Shown here in pieces: positions 34,911 through 42,546 of a stretch of 64,000 bases of DNA. Source of the DNA: DTLC01 sp964555645 (GTDB lineage: Bacteria; Verrucomicrobiota; Verrucomicrobiia; Limisphaerales; DTLC01); the NCBI GenBank assembly GCA_964555645.1, contig CAZKTA010000004.1:62001-126000 (forward strand), written 5' to 3'. The position numbers and the translations under genes were made by a program. Numbering within the stretch: position 1 is the stretch's first letter; each line of letters begins with the position of its first letter. The notes under the pieces were generated by a model that was not told where the DNA came from, made no database searches, and saw only the letters and a program-made list of their open reading frames with translations.

Positions 34911-37019
34911 ATGACACACGTGTTTGCTGCAGCCACAGGTGGGTCAGCAAGTCTGCTGCGCCTGACGTTTATTGACCTTGTAATAATCGTTATTTATTTC
35001 GGTGCGGTTCTTGCCATTGGGTTTTACCTCAAGAAATACGCTCGCACCGGTGAAGATTTCTTTTTGGCCGGACGCAAAATGACGGCTTGGATCGCCGGTT
35101 TGAGTTTCATATCTGCTAACCTTAGCTCGCTCGAGACCATGGGCTGGAGCGCAATGGCTTATCAGTACGGTATGCTGGGCGCCCACGCATATTTCATCGG
35201 TGCGATTCCAGCCATTCTGTTTCTGGCGATTGTGATGATGCCGTTTTATTACATCTGCAGGACGCACTCGGTCCCGGGTTATCTGAAGTTGCGGTATGGC
35301 GAAGGCCCACGCGCAATTGCCGGGGTTACGTTCAGTTTCATGACGGTAATGGTCAGTGGCGCGAGCATGTTTGCGATGGCAAAAATTTTGAATCTGTTGC
35401 TCGGCTGGAACATGAACGTGAGCATATGGGTCTCGTCGCTTACAGTGGCGATCTACGTTGCGCTGGGCGGACTGCGCTCGGCGGTGTTCAACGAAGTGTT
35501 GCAGTATTTTCTGATCTGGGGTGGCTCACTCCTGATACCGATTCTGGGTTTGATCGAGGCCGGCGGTTGGAACGGCATGATCCAGAAAATCCAGCAGCAC
35601 GCCCCGATCATTCATCCTACCGTGCCAGATGCGGATTTCACCAGTCTATGGCGCAATCTCGGCTCATTCGACACTAACCCGATGGGTATTGACTGGTTCG
35701 GTATGGTTTTTGGGCTGGGCCTGGCTGTGAGCTTTGGCTATTGGTGCACGGACTTTTTGCAAGTCCAACGCGTGATGGTGGCCAAAGACCTCCGGTCCGC
35801 ACAGAACGGCACGATTATAGGTGCGTTCCTCAAAATGATTGTACCGATTATTGTGACGATTCCCGGACTGCTTGGGCTTGCGGTCCTACTGAACGCGGAC
35901 GGCTCACCCATGGTGCTTGTGCCAGAGCACGACCCGCGCGCAGGTATCACACACCATACATACAACGAGGTCTTGCCTTTGCTGATGGGTAAATATCTCG
36001 GGCCGGGCCTGCTCGGGCTGGGTGTGACAGCCATGATCGCCGGGTTCATGAGCGGCATGGCGGGCAACGTAAGCGCGTTCACGACCGTGTGGACGTATGA
36101 CGTGTATCGCGCGTTATTGGTGAAGAACGCTTCAGATAAACACTACCTGCTCATGGGGCGGTTGAGCTCGATTGTAGGCGTATTGCTTTCGATAGCCACT
36201 GCTTACGCGCTGTTCTATTTCTCGAACATTCTGGAGTTTTTGCAAGTTCTGGTCTTTTTCTTCATCGTGCCATTGTTCGGTACGATTTTACTTGGCATGC
36301 TCTGGAAGCGCGCCACACCCGCAGGTGGCTTTTGGGGGTTCCTGACAGCGATCCTTGTCTCGATCTCGATGTGGGTTTTTGTGCATACTTTCCCCGACGG
36401 TCACCAGCCGCAACCGAAGGTCACGCTCAGCCGCGGCGCAATTGTGAGCTTAGAAAAGGGTAGCGACGGTAAATTCAACACCATCATAGTTGAAAGCGGC
36501 GAAGTCGAGGTTGTAAACGTGGCCGGCTTACCGAAAGGTAAGGTTACCGCGCCGCTAACAATCCCGCCTAGGGTTGTTCAGAAAGATGCCGAAGTAAACG
36601 TGCAAGTGCTTGCCCCCGAGGTCGTTCTTTCGGACAAGCAGGAAAAGACCGGTTTCGGTGTAGATGCCATCCCGATTGTGCTTAAGCCTGGGGTGGAATT
36701 ACAAACAGTGCAAATTACAAAGAAGTTCGCGCCCGCAGCGTTTAATCCGGCGCATACCAAGCTTATCGCCAGATCTGAGAAGGCAAAACCGATGGCTGTC
36801 AACATGTACAGCGCGTGGTGGTCTTTTGTAGTGTGCGTGTGTGTGACTTTTCTGGTAAGCCTGTTCACGAAACCGAAGCCGGAGCCAGAACTCAAAGACC
36901 TTGTAATGGGCCTGACTAAGCTGCCGGATGAAGGGCCGTGTCCGTGGTACAAGAAACCAATTCTGTGGGCGACTGTCTGCGCAGTGGTATTAGTGGCGAT
37001 CAACATCATTTTCTGGTGA
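34911..37019 (+). CDS. SSS-family sodium/solute symporter with soluble insertion
   Basis: This is a 702-residue inner membrane protein with about 14 helices, starting at FIDLVIIVIYFGAVLAIGFY. FFLAGRKMTAWIAGLSFISA and SSLETMGWSA match sodium/sugar symporters of the SGLT type. Between helices near residues 490 and 630 lies a soluble, strand-rich insertion (QPQPKVTLSRGAIVSLEKG and onward). The last helices follow it. The substrate is probably a sugar, given the mutarotase, kinase, nucleotidyltransferase and epimerase genes before it. ATG at 34911 has a GGGAG about 10 bases upstream and is preferred over the in-frame TTG at 34905. Confidence 0.9.
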   Translation: MTHVFAAATGGSASLLRLTFIDLVIIVIYFGAVLAIGFYLKKYARTGEDFFLAGRKMTAWIAGLSFISANLSSLETMGWSAMAYQYGMLGAHAYFIGAIPAILFLAIVMMPFYYICRTHSVPGYLKLRYGEGPRAIAGVTFSFMTVMVSGASMFAMAKILNLLLGWNMNVSIWVSSLTVAIYVALGGLRSAVFNEVLQYFLIWGGSLLIPILGLIEAGGWNGMIQKIQQHAPIIHPTVPDADFTSLWRNLGSFDTNPMGIDWFGMVFGLGLAVSFGYWCTDFLQVQRVMVAKDLRSAQNGTIIGAFLKMIVPIIVTIPGLLGLAVLLNADGSPMVLVPEHDPRAGITHHTYNEVLPLLMGKYLGPGLLGLGVTAMIAGFMSGMAGNVSAFTTVWTYDVYRALLVKNASDKHYLLMGRLSSIVGVLLSIATAYALFYFSNILEFLQVLVFFFIVPLFGTILLGMLWKRATPAGGFWGFLTAILVSISMWVFVHTFPDGHQPQPKVTLSRGAIVSLEKGSDGKFNTIIVESGEVEVVNVAGLPKGKVTAPLTIPPRVVQKDAEVNVQVLAPEVVLSDKQEKTGFGVDAIPIVLKPGVELQTVQITKKFAPAAFNPAHTKLIARSEKAKPMAVNMYSAWWSFVVCVCVTFLVSLFTKPKPEPELKDLVMGLTKLPDEGPCPWYKKPILWATVCAVVLVAINIIFW

Positions 37020-37027
37020 GGTAAACC

Positions 37028-37297
37028 ATGCACGAGCACGATAAACAGATTCCAATTTGGTTTTTCATTGGCGCGTTACTGACGCTTTATGGGGTACTCA
37101 TCTTTGGCGCAGGCATTTACGGGGCGCTTAATCCGCCGCCCGAGACGCAACGTGTTGCCCTTTGGCATCTGCATGCCGACATTTGGTGGGGCGCGTTACT
37201 TGCCGTGTTCGGCCTGATTTACGTCATCCGGTTCTGGCCATCGAAGGAAGAAACCCTAACTGGGCTGGCCGAGCACCAACAGCAAAGCCGCAACTGA
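37028..37297 (+). CDS. Small two-helix membrane protein, symporter operon
   Basis: The 89-residue protein has two predicted helices: IPIWFFIGALLTLYGVLIFG and, after a short loop with NPPPET and HLHADIWW, GALLAVFGLIYVIRFW. The tail is polar. It starts 8 bp after the symporter stop, so it is co-transcribed and may be an accessory or assembly subunit. I do not recognise a characterised family. Confidence 0.8.
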   Translation: MHEHDKQIPIWFFIGALLTLYGVLIFGAGIYGALNPPPETQRVALWHLHADIWWGALLAVFGLIYVIRFWPSKEETLTGLAEHQQQSRN

Positions 37298-37499
37298 CGC
37301 GCACCGGCGCGGTTCGGGTCTTTAGACTGCATTGCGGTTGGCGAGCCATTAGTTGCTCGTGAGCGCGCATAACTCTTCGAATTGTAAAAAACACCGCCAG
37401 TTGGCGCCCCTTGCCGGCAACACCGTCCTGGTTGATTCGAATTCGGCGGAGGTGCCGCGGGAGCAGAACGGCACAACAACAAGTGTGAAAACATCCAGG

Positions 37500-38000
37500 C
37501 TAAAGCTTGAGTGCCCTGAGGGTTTGTGCATGGCTGATTCGCCAGGTGCGTTCAACTTTGCGCAACTGCAATTTGACGGCTTGCACGAGGAATTCTTTTG
37601 ACCCGGGTTGAGTAGCTTTCACAGTCAACTGTGCTGTGGCGGTGCGTTTATCGGGTGCAAGTGCCACTGTCACATCCAAGAACTGTACCTTTAGCTCGCC
37701 CAGATTCTTGTGTGCCAATAGAGCGGCATCGCGCACTTCTTCCCGGCCGGATAATGTAAATCTACCTTCGGCAGGCACTTCGACGTCAACTTCGATGTCT
37801 GGAGTGGCGAATCTGAGCAACTTGTCCACGGCCAGTCCCATTTGCACGGCAGATTCGTTTGGCGGTATCGAGGCTGCCTTGGCCACTGCATCCAGCGTTT
37901 TAAGTATCCGCTTTTGTTCATTGGGAAAAAGATATTGCCACCCCAGCCAGGCGAGCCAGGCTAGAACCAACAATCCAATGATTCGTTTGATTGTTTTCAC
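37500..38000 (-). CDS. Membrane-anchored protein of unknown function behind lepB
   Basis: The 166-residue protein has one N-terminal helix (IIGLLVLAWLAWLGWQYLF) and a periplasmic part. The latter alternates helix and strands: KTLDAVAKAASIPPNE, then FTLSGREEVRDAALLAHKN, then strands ending in ERTWRISHAQ. The strand order recalls NTF2/SnoaL-like folds, but this is a guess from pattern. The start codon overlaps the lepB stop by 4 bases, so translation is coupled to lepB. Function unknown. Confidence 0.78.
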   Translation of the reverse strand: MKTIKRIIGLLVLAWLAWLGWQYLFPNEQKRILKTLDAVAKAASIPPNESAVQMGLAVDKLLRFATPDIEVDVEVPAEGRFTLSGREEVRDAALLAHKNLGELKVQFLDVTVALAPDKRTATAQLTVKATQPGSKEFLVQAVKLQLRKVERTWRISHAQTLRALKL

Positions 38001-38578
38001 CAGAGTATCTTTCCGACGATCCTATTTGCTTCAGCTCGACCGAATTCGTGTTCGCGCTGGTCCATGCCCCGGTTGTCACCTATAAGGAAGTACTCGTTGT
38101 CAGCGAGTTTGATGGGCCGCAGTTGCCATTGTCCGCGTGCTTTGACATACGGCTCGGCCAACGGTTCGCCATTGATGTACACGATGCCGTTTGTGATTGC
38201 GATTGTCTCGCCCGGCAACGCAACAATCCGTTTGAGCAACAGGACCGATGGCCCTGCAAAAACCCGCCTGAGTGTCGTAATGTGCATGCTCGCATCGGAT
38301 GGCGGGTTCGAGTACCGCACCGCAACAACATCACCCCGATGCGGTTTGTCGACCACATAAGCTAGCCGGTTGATAAAGTTGATCGCGTCAGACCTGTAGG
38401 TTGGTTCCATGCTTACCCCCACAATGCGCACCGGCAGAAGAATGAACTTGCATGTCCCAAATACAACCACTGCAAGCACAGCGGCGCGGATCAAGGTGCG
38501 TTTCGGTTTGCGCCCGAAAATAATCCGTTTCAGCACTTGCTTCCACCGTATGCCCGTGTCTGGTTCGGCCATATGCAC
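37997..38578 (-). CDS. lepB: Signal peptidase I
   Basis: The enzyme cleaves signal peptides on the periplasmic face. One N-terminal helix (RAAVLAVVVFGTCKFILLPV) precedes the catalytic domain. The nucleophile serine lies in GVSMEPT, the general-base lysine in LLLKRIVALPGE, and the structural GDNRGMD box is near the C-terminus. At 193 residues it is compact, as in many non-proteobacterial type I peptidases. The start could be 38578 (MHMAEPD) or the ATG two codons later. It is the first gene of a two-gene operon with the anchored protein that overlaps it. Confidence 0.92.
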   Translation of the reverse strand: MHMAEPDTGIRWKQVLKRIIFGRKPKRTLIRAAVLAVVVFGTCKFILLPVRIVGVSMEPTYRSDAINFINRLAYVVDKPHRGDVVAVRYSNPPSDASMHITTLRRVFAGPSVLLLKRIVALPGETIAITNGIVYINGEPLAEPYVKARGQWQLRPIKLADNEYFLIGDNRGMDQREHEFGRAEANRIVGKILW

Positions 38579-38916
38579 GCGTCACACTGCTTCGGCGCAT
38601 AAACCTGCCACAATTAATTGTACATCTGCAAGCGTAACGGTAACGTCCAGTCCCACCGAGGTTGACATCGAACACGCTAATTTGTCTAAAGGCGCTCGGG
38701 TCGGAGCCAATGCACAGTTTTCGACCTGAACCGTGGAATTAAAATTGTTGGCCGTTGTGGGTGGGAAAAAAGAACAGATTCGATCTCACAGAGCGCAACT
38801 TTTGCATTGTGATACGCTCATGCGGTGCAGGACCATGGTTTTTAGACATGCATCCGTTTTTTTTGGCTTGTGCAGATGTGCGCGCCCGGTTTTCTTATGT
38901 AAAAGATTGAGTTAGC
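38579..38916. other. Divergent intergenic region, 338 bp
   Basis: This lies between lepB (minus) and the ABC transporter operon (plus) and should hold both promoters. No gene is seen. An 8-base T-run near 38860 is not preceded by a clear stem. Confidence 0.45.
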
Positions 38917-40008
38917 GTGCAGAAAGTCTTGGTTCATAGCTTGCACCTGGTTTTTTGGCGGCTACGCGCCCGAAAATACACCACGTTTCTTGCCACGTAT
39001 GCCGCGGTTGTTATTGGCTGTACAGCGTTTGCGCGAGAGAAACTTGTGGTGCGTGTCGGGCATTTCCCGAATTTGACTCACGCGCAGGCTGTGATTGGAC
39101 ACGCACTGAGCCGGCAAGGCAAGGGCTGGTTCGAGCAACGGCTCGGCACAAACGTGCAAGTGCAGTGGCTTGTGTATAACGCAGGCCCAAGCGCAATGGA
39201 GGCTATTTTTGCTAGGTCACTGGATCTGGCTTATGTCGGACCAAATCCGGCAATCAATGCGTACTTGAAATCGCGCGGGAAAGAGATTCGGATCGTGGCC
39301 GGTGCGTGCAATGGTGGTGCTGCGCTTGTTGTTCAGCCGGACGGGCGGATCCGGACCGATGCAGATTTTCGAGGTAAAAAAGTTGGTACACCGCAGCTTG
39401 GCAATACGCAAGACGTAGCCGCGCGTGCGTGGCTGCAATCGAAGGGGTATCGTATCACATTGACTGGTGGTGACGTGTTGGTTTTACCGACACAGAATCC
39501 AGATCAGTTGGCACTTTTTCGCAAGGGCGGACTCGATGCGGTTTGGACGATCGAGCCGTGGGTAAGCCGGCTTGTATTTGAAGCGGGGGCGCAAGTTTAT
39601 CTGGAAGAAAAATCGCTTTGGCTACAGACAGCCGGCCGATATGTCACAACACATCTGGTCAGTAGCGTACGATTTGCGAAGGAACAACCTGAACTATTGA
39701 AAAAATGGATTGCAGCGCATGTGGAGCTTACGCAGTGGATTGCTGAGCATCCTGCCGAGGCGAAAAAGCTCCTTAACGACGAGATTAAAGCCGAGACAGG
39801 CCGTGCATTACCCGAACAAGTGCTTGAGCGTGCATGGGACAAGATCGAGTTGACCTGGGACCCGGTGCGCGAGTCGCTGTTCAAATGCGCTGCGGACGCA
39901 TACAGTATCGGGTTTTTGAAGAGCAAACCTGAACTGGCCGGTATTTACGATCTACGGTTGTTGAATGAGGTATTGGCACAAAAGAATTTGCCCGGCGTAA
40001 ACGAATGA
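38917..40008 (+). CDS. SsuA/TauA-type ABC transporter substrate-binding protein
   Basis: The 363-residue periplasmic protein captures its ligand and delivers it to the permease. A basic N-terminus and hydrophobic stretch (TTFLATYAAVVIGCTAFARE) form the signal peptide. The mature part begins KLVVRVGHFPNLTHAQAVIG and contains GPSAMEAIFARSLDLAYVG and ADFRGKKVGTPQLGNTQDVA, the pattern of sulfonate, taurine and nitrate binding proteins. The start is GTG. The ATPase gene overlaps its end by 4 bases. The actual ligand cannot be read from sequence. Confidence 0.9.
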   Translation: MQKVLVHSLHLVFWRLRARKYTTFLATYAAVVIGCTAFAREKLVVRVGHFPNLTHAQAVIGHALSRQGKGWFEQRLGTNVQVQWLVYNAGPSAMEAIFARSLDLAYVGPNPAINAYLKSRGKEIRIVAGACNGGAALVVQPDGRIRTDADFRGKKVGTPQLGNTQDVAARAWLQSKGYRITLTGGDVLVLPTQNPDQLALFRKGGLDAVWTIEPWVSRLVFEAGAQVYLEEKSLWLQTAGRYVTTHLVSSVRFAKEQPELLKKWIAAHVELTQWIAEHPAEAKKLLNDEIKAETGRALPEQVLERAWDKIELTWDPVRESLFKCAADAYSIGFLKSKPELAGIYDLRLLNEVLAQKNLPGVNE

Positions 40009-40817
40009 ACGGCACCGACCAAACTGCCCACGGCACACCGGTCAAGCTAGCAGTTGAAAACGTCTCAAAGACTTTTCACAGCCGGCATGGAAGTGTGCAC
40101 GCGCTTGGCGAGGTGACACTGCACATTCGTGAGGGCGAGTTTGTGTGTGTGGTTGGGCCGAGCGGCTGTGGCAAGACAACGCTGCTTAATATCATTGCCG
40201 GGCTTGAAACGCCGGATTCTGGGCGCGTGTTGGCTGATGGCAAACCTGTTACAGGGGCGGGCAGCGATAGACTGGTGTTATTTCAGGAACCGGCACTGTT
40301 TCCGTGGCTGGATGTGATGGGCAATGTCATGTTCGGCCTGAAACTCAAGCCAAACCTCAACAACAAAGAACGACGCGAGGTTGCCGAGTTTTACCTGCGC
40401 CTTGTAGGGCTTGAAAGGTTCATGCACGCGAACATTCATGAACTGTCAGGGGGCATGAAACAACGCGTTGCACTTGCGCGCGCGTTAGCGCCGAACCCGC
40501 GCGTGTTGCTCATGGACGAACCTTTCGGCTCACTTGACGCATTGACACGCGAACAACTCTACGGCGATTTGCAGCTCATCTGGCAGAAACGCCCTAAAAC
40601 TATCATTTTCGTCACGCATAATGTACGCGAGGCAGCTTGTCTTGGTGACCGTGTTGTGTTGTTGTCAGCGCGGCCTGGGCGCGTGCGTGAGCAGTTCCAG
40701 ATACCCTTGGCGCGGCCGCGTGACATTAACAGTGTTGATGTGGCAAAACATTCAGTTGAAATCATCCGCGCACTCAAACCGCATCTGACACCGGACATTG
40801 AATCAATAGCCGAATGA
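40005..40817 (+). CDS. SsuB/TauB-type ABC transporter ATPase
   Basis: This is a 270-residue cytoplasmic ATPase with Walker A GPSGCGKTT, Q-loop FQEPALFPW, signature LSGGMKQR, Walker B VLLMDEPFGSLDA and switch histidine in VTHNVREA. The FPWLDVMGNVMFGL stretch is typical of the nitrate/sulfonate/taurine subfamily. It overlaps the genes on both sides by ATGA, so the three are translationally coupled. Confidence 0.95.
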   Translation: MNGTDQTAHGTPVKLAVENVSKTFHSRHGSVHALGEVTLHIREGEFVCVVGPSGCGKTTLLNIIAGLETPDSGRVLADGKPVTGAGSDRLVLFQEPALFPWLDVMGNVMFGLKLKPNLNNKERREVAEFYLRLVGLERFMHANIHELSGGMKQRVALARALAPNPRVLLMDEPFGSLDALTREQLYGDLQLIWQKRPKTIIFVTHNVREAACLGDRVVLLSARPGRVREQFQIPLARPRDINSVDVAKHSVEIIRALKPHLTPDIESIAE

Positions 40818-41581
40818 AACGTTTGTTGTCGGCAATTTTGTTTTTTGGCCTGATCGTTGCCGCGTGGGAATGGCTGGTACGTGCGGGGGTGTGGCCTCCG
40901 ACCATCGTACCTGCGCCCTCAGAGGTTGCGCGTTACCTGACAAGTTCGATTGCCGACGGTACATTACTCGGGGCAACCTGGGTGACAATCAGACGACTGG
41001 TGCTTGGCTATGCATTCGGGTTTGCCCTTGGGCATCCGATGGGTGTGTTGATTGCTCGATTCAAGTTCTTCAAAAACACAATTGGCTTGCTTGCACTTGG
41101 TTTGCAATCGTTACCGAGCATTTGCTGGGCGCCGCTTGCGCTGTTGTGGTTTGGTCAGACCGAGGCCGCGATGTTTTTCATCGTTATCATGGGTTCGGTT
41201 TGGTCAATCATGTTGGCCACAGACGCAGGCGTCAGGCATGTACCACCTATATACCGTTGGGCAGCCATGACAATGGGATCGCACGGAGTTCATCTCTGGG
41301 CGAAGGTAATACTACCGGCTGCGCTCCCGTTCATCGTCAGCGGTATGAAACAGGGCTGGGCGTTTGCTTGGCGGTCGCTCATGGCGGCGGAGATTTATGT
41401 CACGATCCTGACCGGGTTTGGCCTTGGCCACGTGCTACATTATGGGCGCGAATTACACGCCATGGATGCCGTGCTTGGCATCATGTTGGTGATAATTTTG
41501 ATCGGGTTGACAACGGACAAGCTGCTCTTTTCGCCGCTCGAGCGGTTCATCCACAGACGTTGGGGAACAGAGCGTGCATGA
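40814..41581 (+). CDS. SsuC/TauC-type ABC transporter permease
   Basis: The 255-residue inner membrane protein has about six helices and the EAA-type loop LWAKVILPAALPFIVSGM that contacts the ATPase. RLVLGYAFGFALGHPMGVLI is the common N-terminal block of the sulfonate/taurine/nitrate permeases. It is the last gene of the transporter operon. Confidence 0.93.
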   Translation: MKRLLSAILFFGLIVAAWEWLVRAGVWPPTIVPAPSEVARYLTSSIADGTLLGATWVTIRRLVLGYAFGFALGHPMGVLIARFKFFKNTIGLLALGLQSLPSICWAPLALLWFGQTEAAMFFIVIMGSVWSIMLATDAGVRHVPPIYRWAAMTMGSHGVHLWAKVILPAALPFIVSGMKQGWAFAWRSLMAAEIYVTILTGFGLGHVLHYGRELHAMDAVLGIMLVIILIGLTTDKLLFSPLERFIHRRWGTERA

Positions 41582-41797
41582 GCGCAGAATTGTTGTCTGG
41601 CAGGCTGACGCATTGGGTACTTAACGTTCAGAGCGGACTTGATTCGCGTAAGGGTCCGTATTGTCTTGTTCGACCTCGCTTGGCCTCGGCCGGCTGCAAC
41701 ATGTTTCAATATGCATGGTCTAGGCAAATGCGACGCGGTTTTGCGGGTTGACATTGGTTGGTTTGGGGATAGGATTTGCTGGAAGTTAAAACCGAGC

Positions 41798-41872
41798 GGC
41801 GCGTTCGTCTATCGGTTAGGACACGGCCCTCTCAAGGCTGAAAGATGGGTTCGATTCCCATACGCGCCGCCA
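41798..41872 (+). tRNA. tRNA-Glu (CTC)
   Basis: This tRNA of 75 bases has an encoded CCA. The acceptor GGCGCGT pairs with ACGCGCC. The anticodon stem CGGCC/GGCTG (one G-U pair) encloses the loop CTCTCAA with anticodon CTC. The T-arm ATGGG-TTCGATT-CCCAT is perfect. A RelE-like gene starts 10 bases behind it. Confidence 0.95.
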
Positions 41873-41882
41873 AAGCTTTTGT

Positions 41883-42251
41883 ATGAGACCGTTTCAGATC
41901 ATATTCAACCCGACAAGTGCAGCCGAGCTAGCTCGCATGCCGAAAGAATTACAGTTGCAGATTCTGGGCGAGTTTCGCGGTTTACCGCAGCAGGCGATCG
42001 GGACTGAGCTTGAGCAATTTGGCAAGCTGGAGCGTGGCGGTCGGACGCTTTACCGGTTTAGGGTTGGTGATTACCGGATTTATTTCGAGCGGCACGAGCT
42101 TGGGCTGGTTGTGCATCGGATTTTGAACAAGCACACACTTAAAGATTTTCTGTATCGGTCGGGTCTCAAGAGCAGCGAAGACGAGATGCTTCAGGCGAAC
42201 CCGAAGTTTTGGGATCTGATCGAGTCGGCAAAAACGGAGCGCAAAACCTAG
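41883..42251 (+). CDS. RelE/ParE-like protein without neighbouring antitoxin
   Basis: The 122-residue protein has the RelE-type core: IFNPTSAAELARMPKELQLQ, then LYRFRVGDYRIYF and VVHRILNKHTLKDFLYRS. In the toxins this fold cleaves mRNA on the ribosome or poisons gyrase. Here a tail of about 30 residues (SSEDEMLQANPKFWDLIESA) extends the usual length, and no antitoxin-sized gene lies on either side: tRNA-Glu is upstream and 295 empty bases are downstream. It may be a solitary RelE-fold protein rather than a toxin. Start ATG at 41883 lies 10 bases after the tRNA. Confidence 0.82.
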   Translation: MRPFQIIFNPTSAAELARMPKELQLQILGEFRGLPQQAIGTELEQFGKLERGGRTLYRFRVGDYRIYFERHELGLVVHRILNKHTLKDFLYRSGLKSSEDEMLQANPKFWDLIESAKTERKT

Positions 42252-42546
42252 CTAAAACGAGCGGGTTTGTGCCGAGCAGGTAGTAATGCTGCTATTGGGA
42301 GTCCGTTTTGGTTTGACAGAACTGTTTTTTCCCAAACGCAACGGGGGGATTTAAGCATGAATGATTTCTCGCTGGCGGATTTCCGGTGCTGCTGCAATTC
42401 TTGAACGGCGTGTGTGCCGTAGTGTGCTGAGTATTGGAGCCGAGCGCAATTTGCTGATGCAGGAGCTGCGAGCGTGTGCGGCTGCGCGCGTAAACCGTAC
42501 ATTGTAGCGGGGTTAATTTGCGGATTTTTGGTGGGTACGTTTTGCG

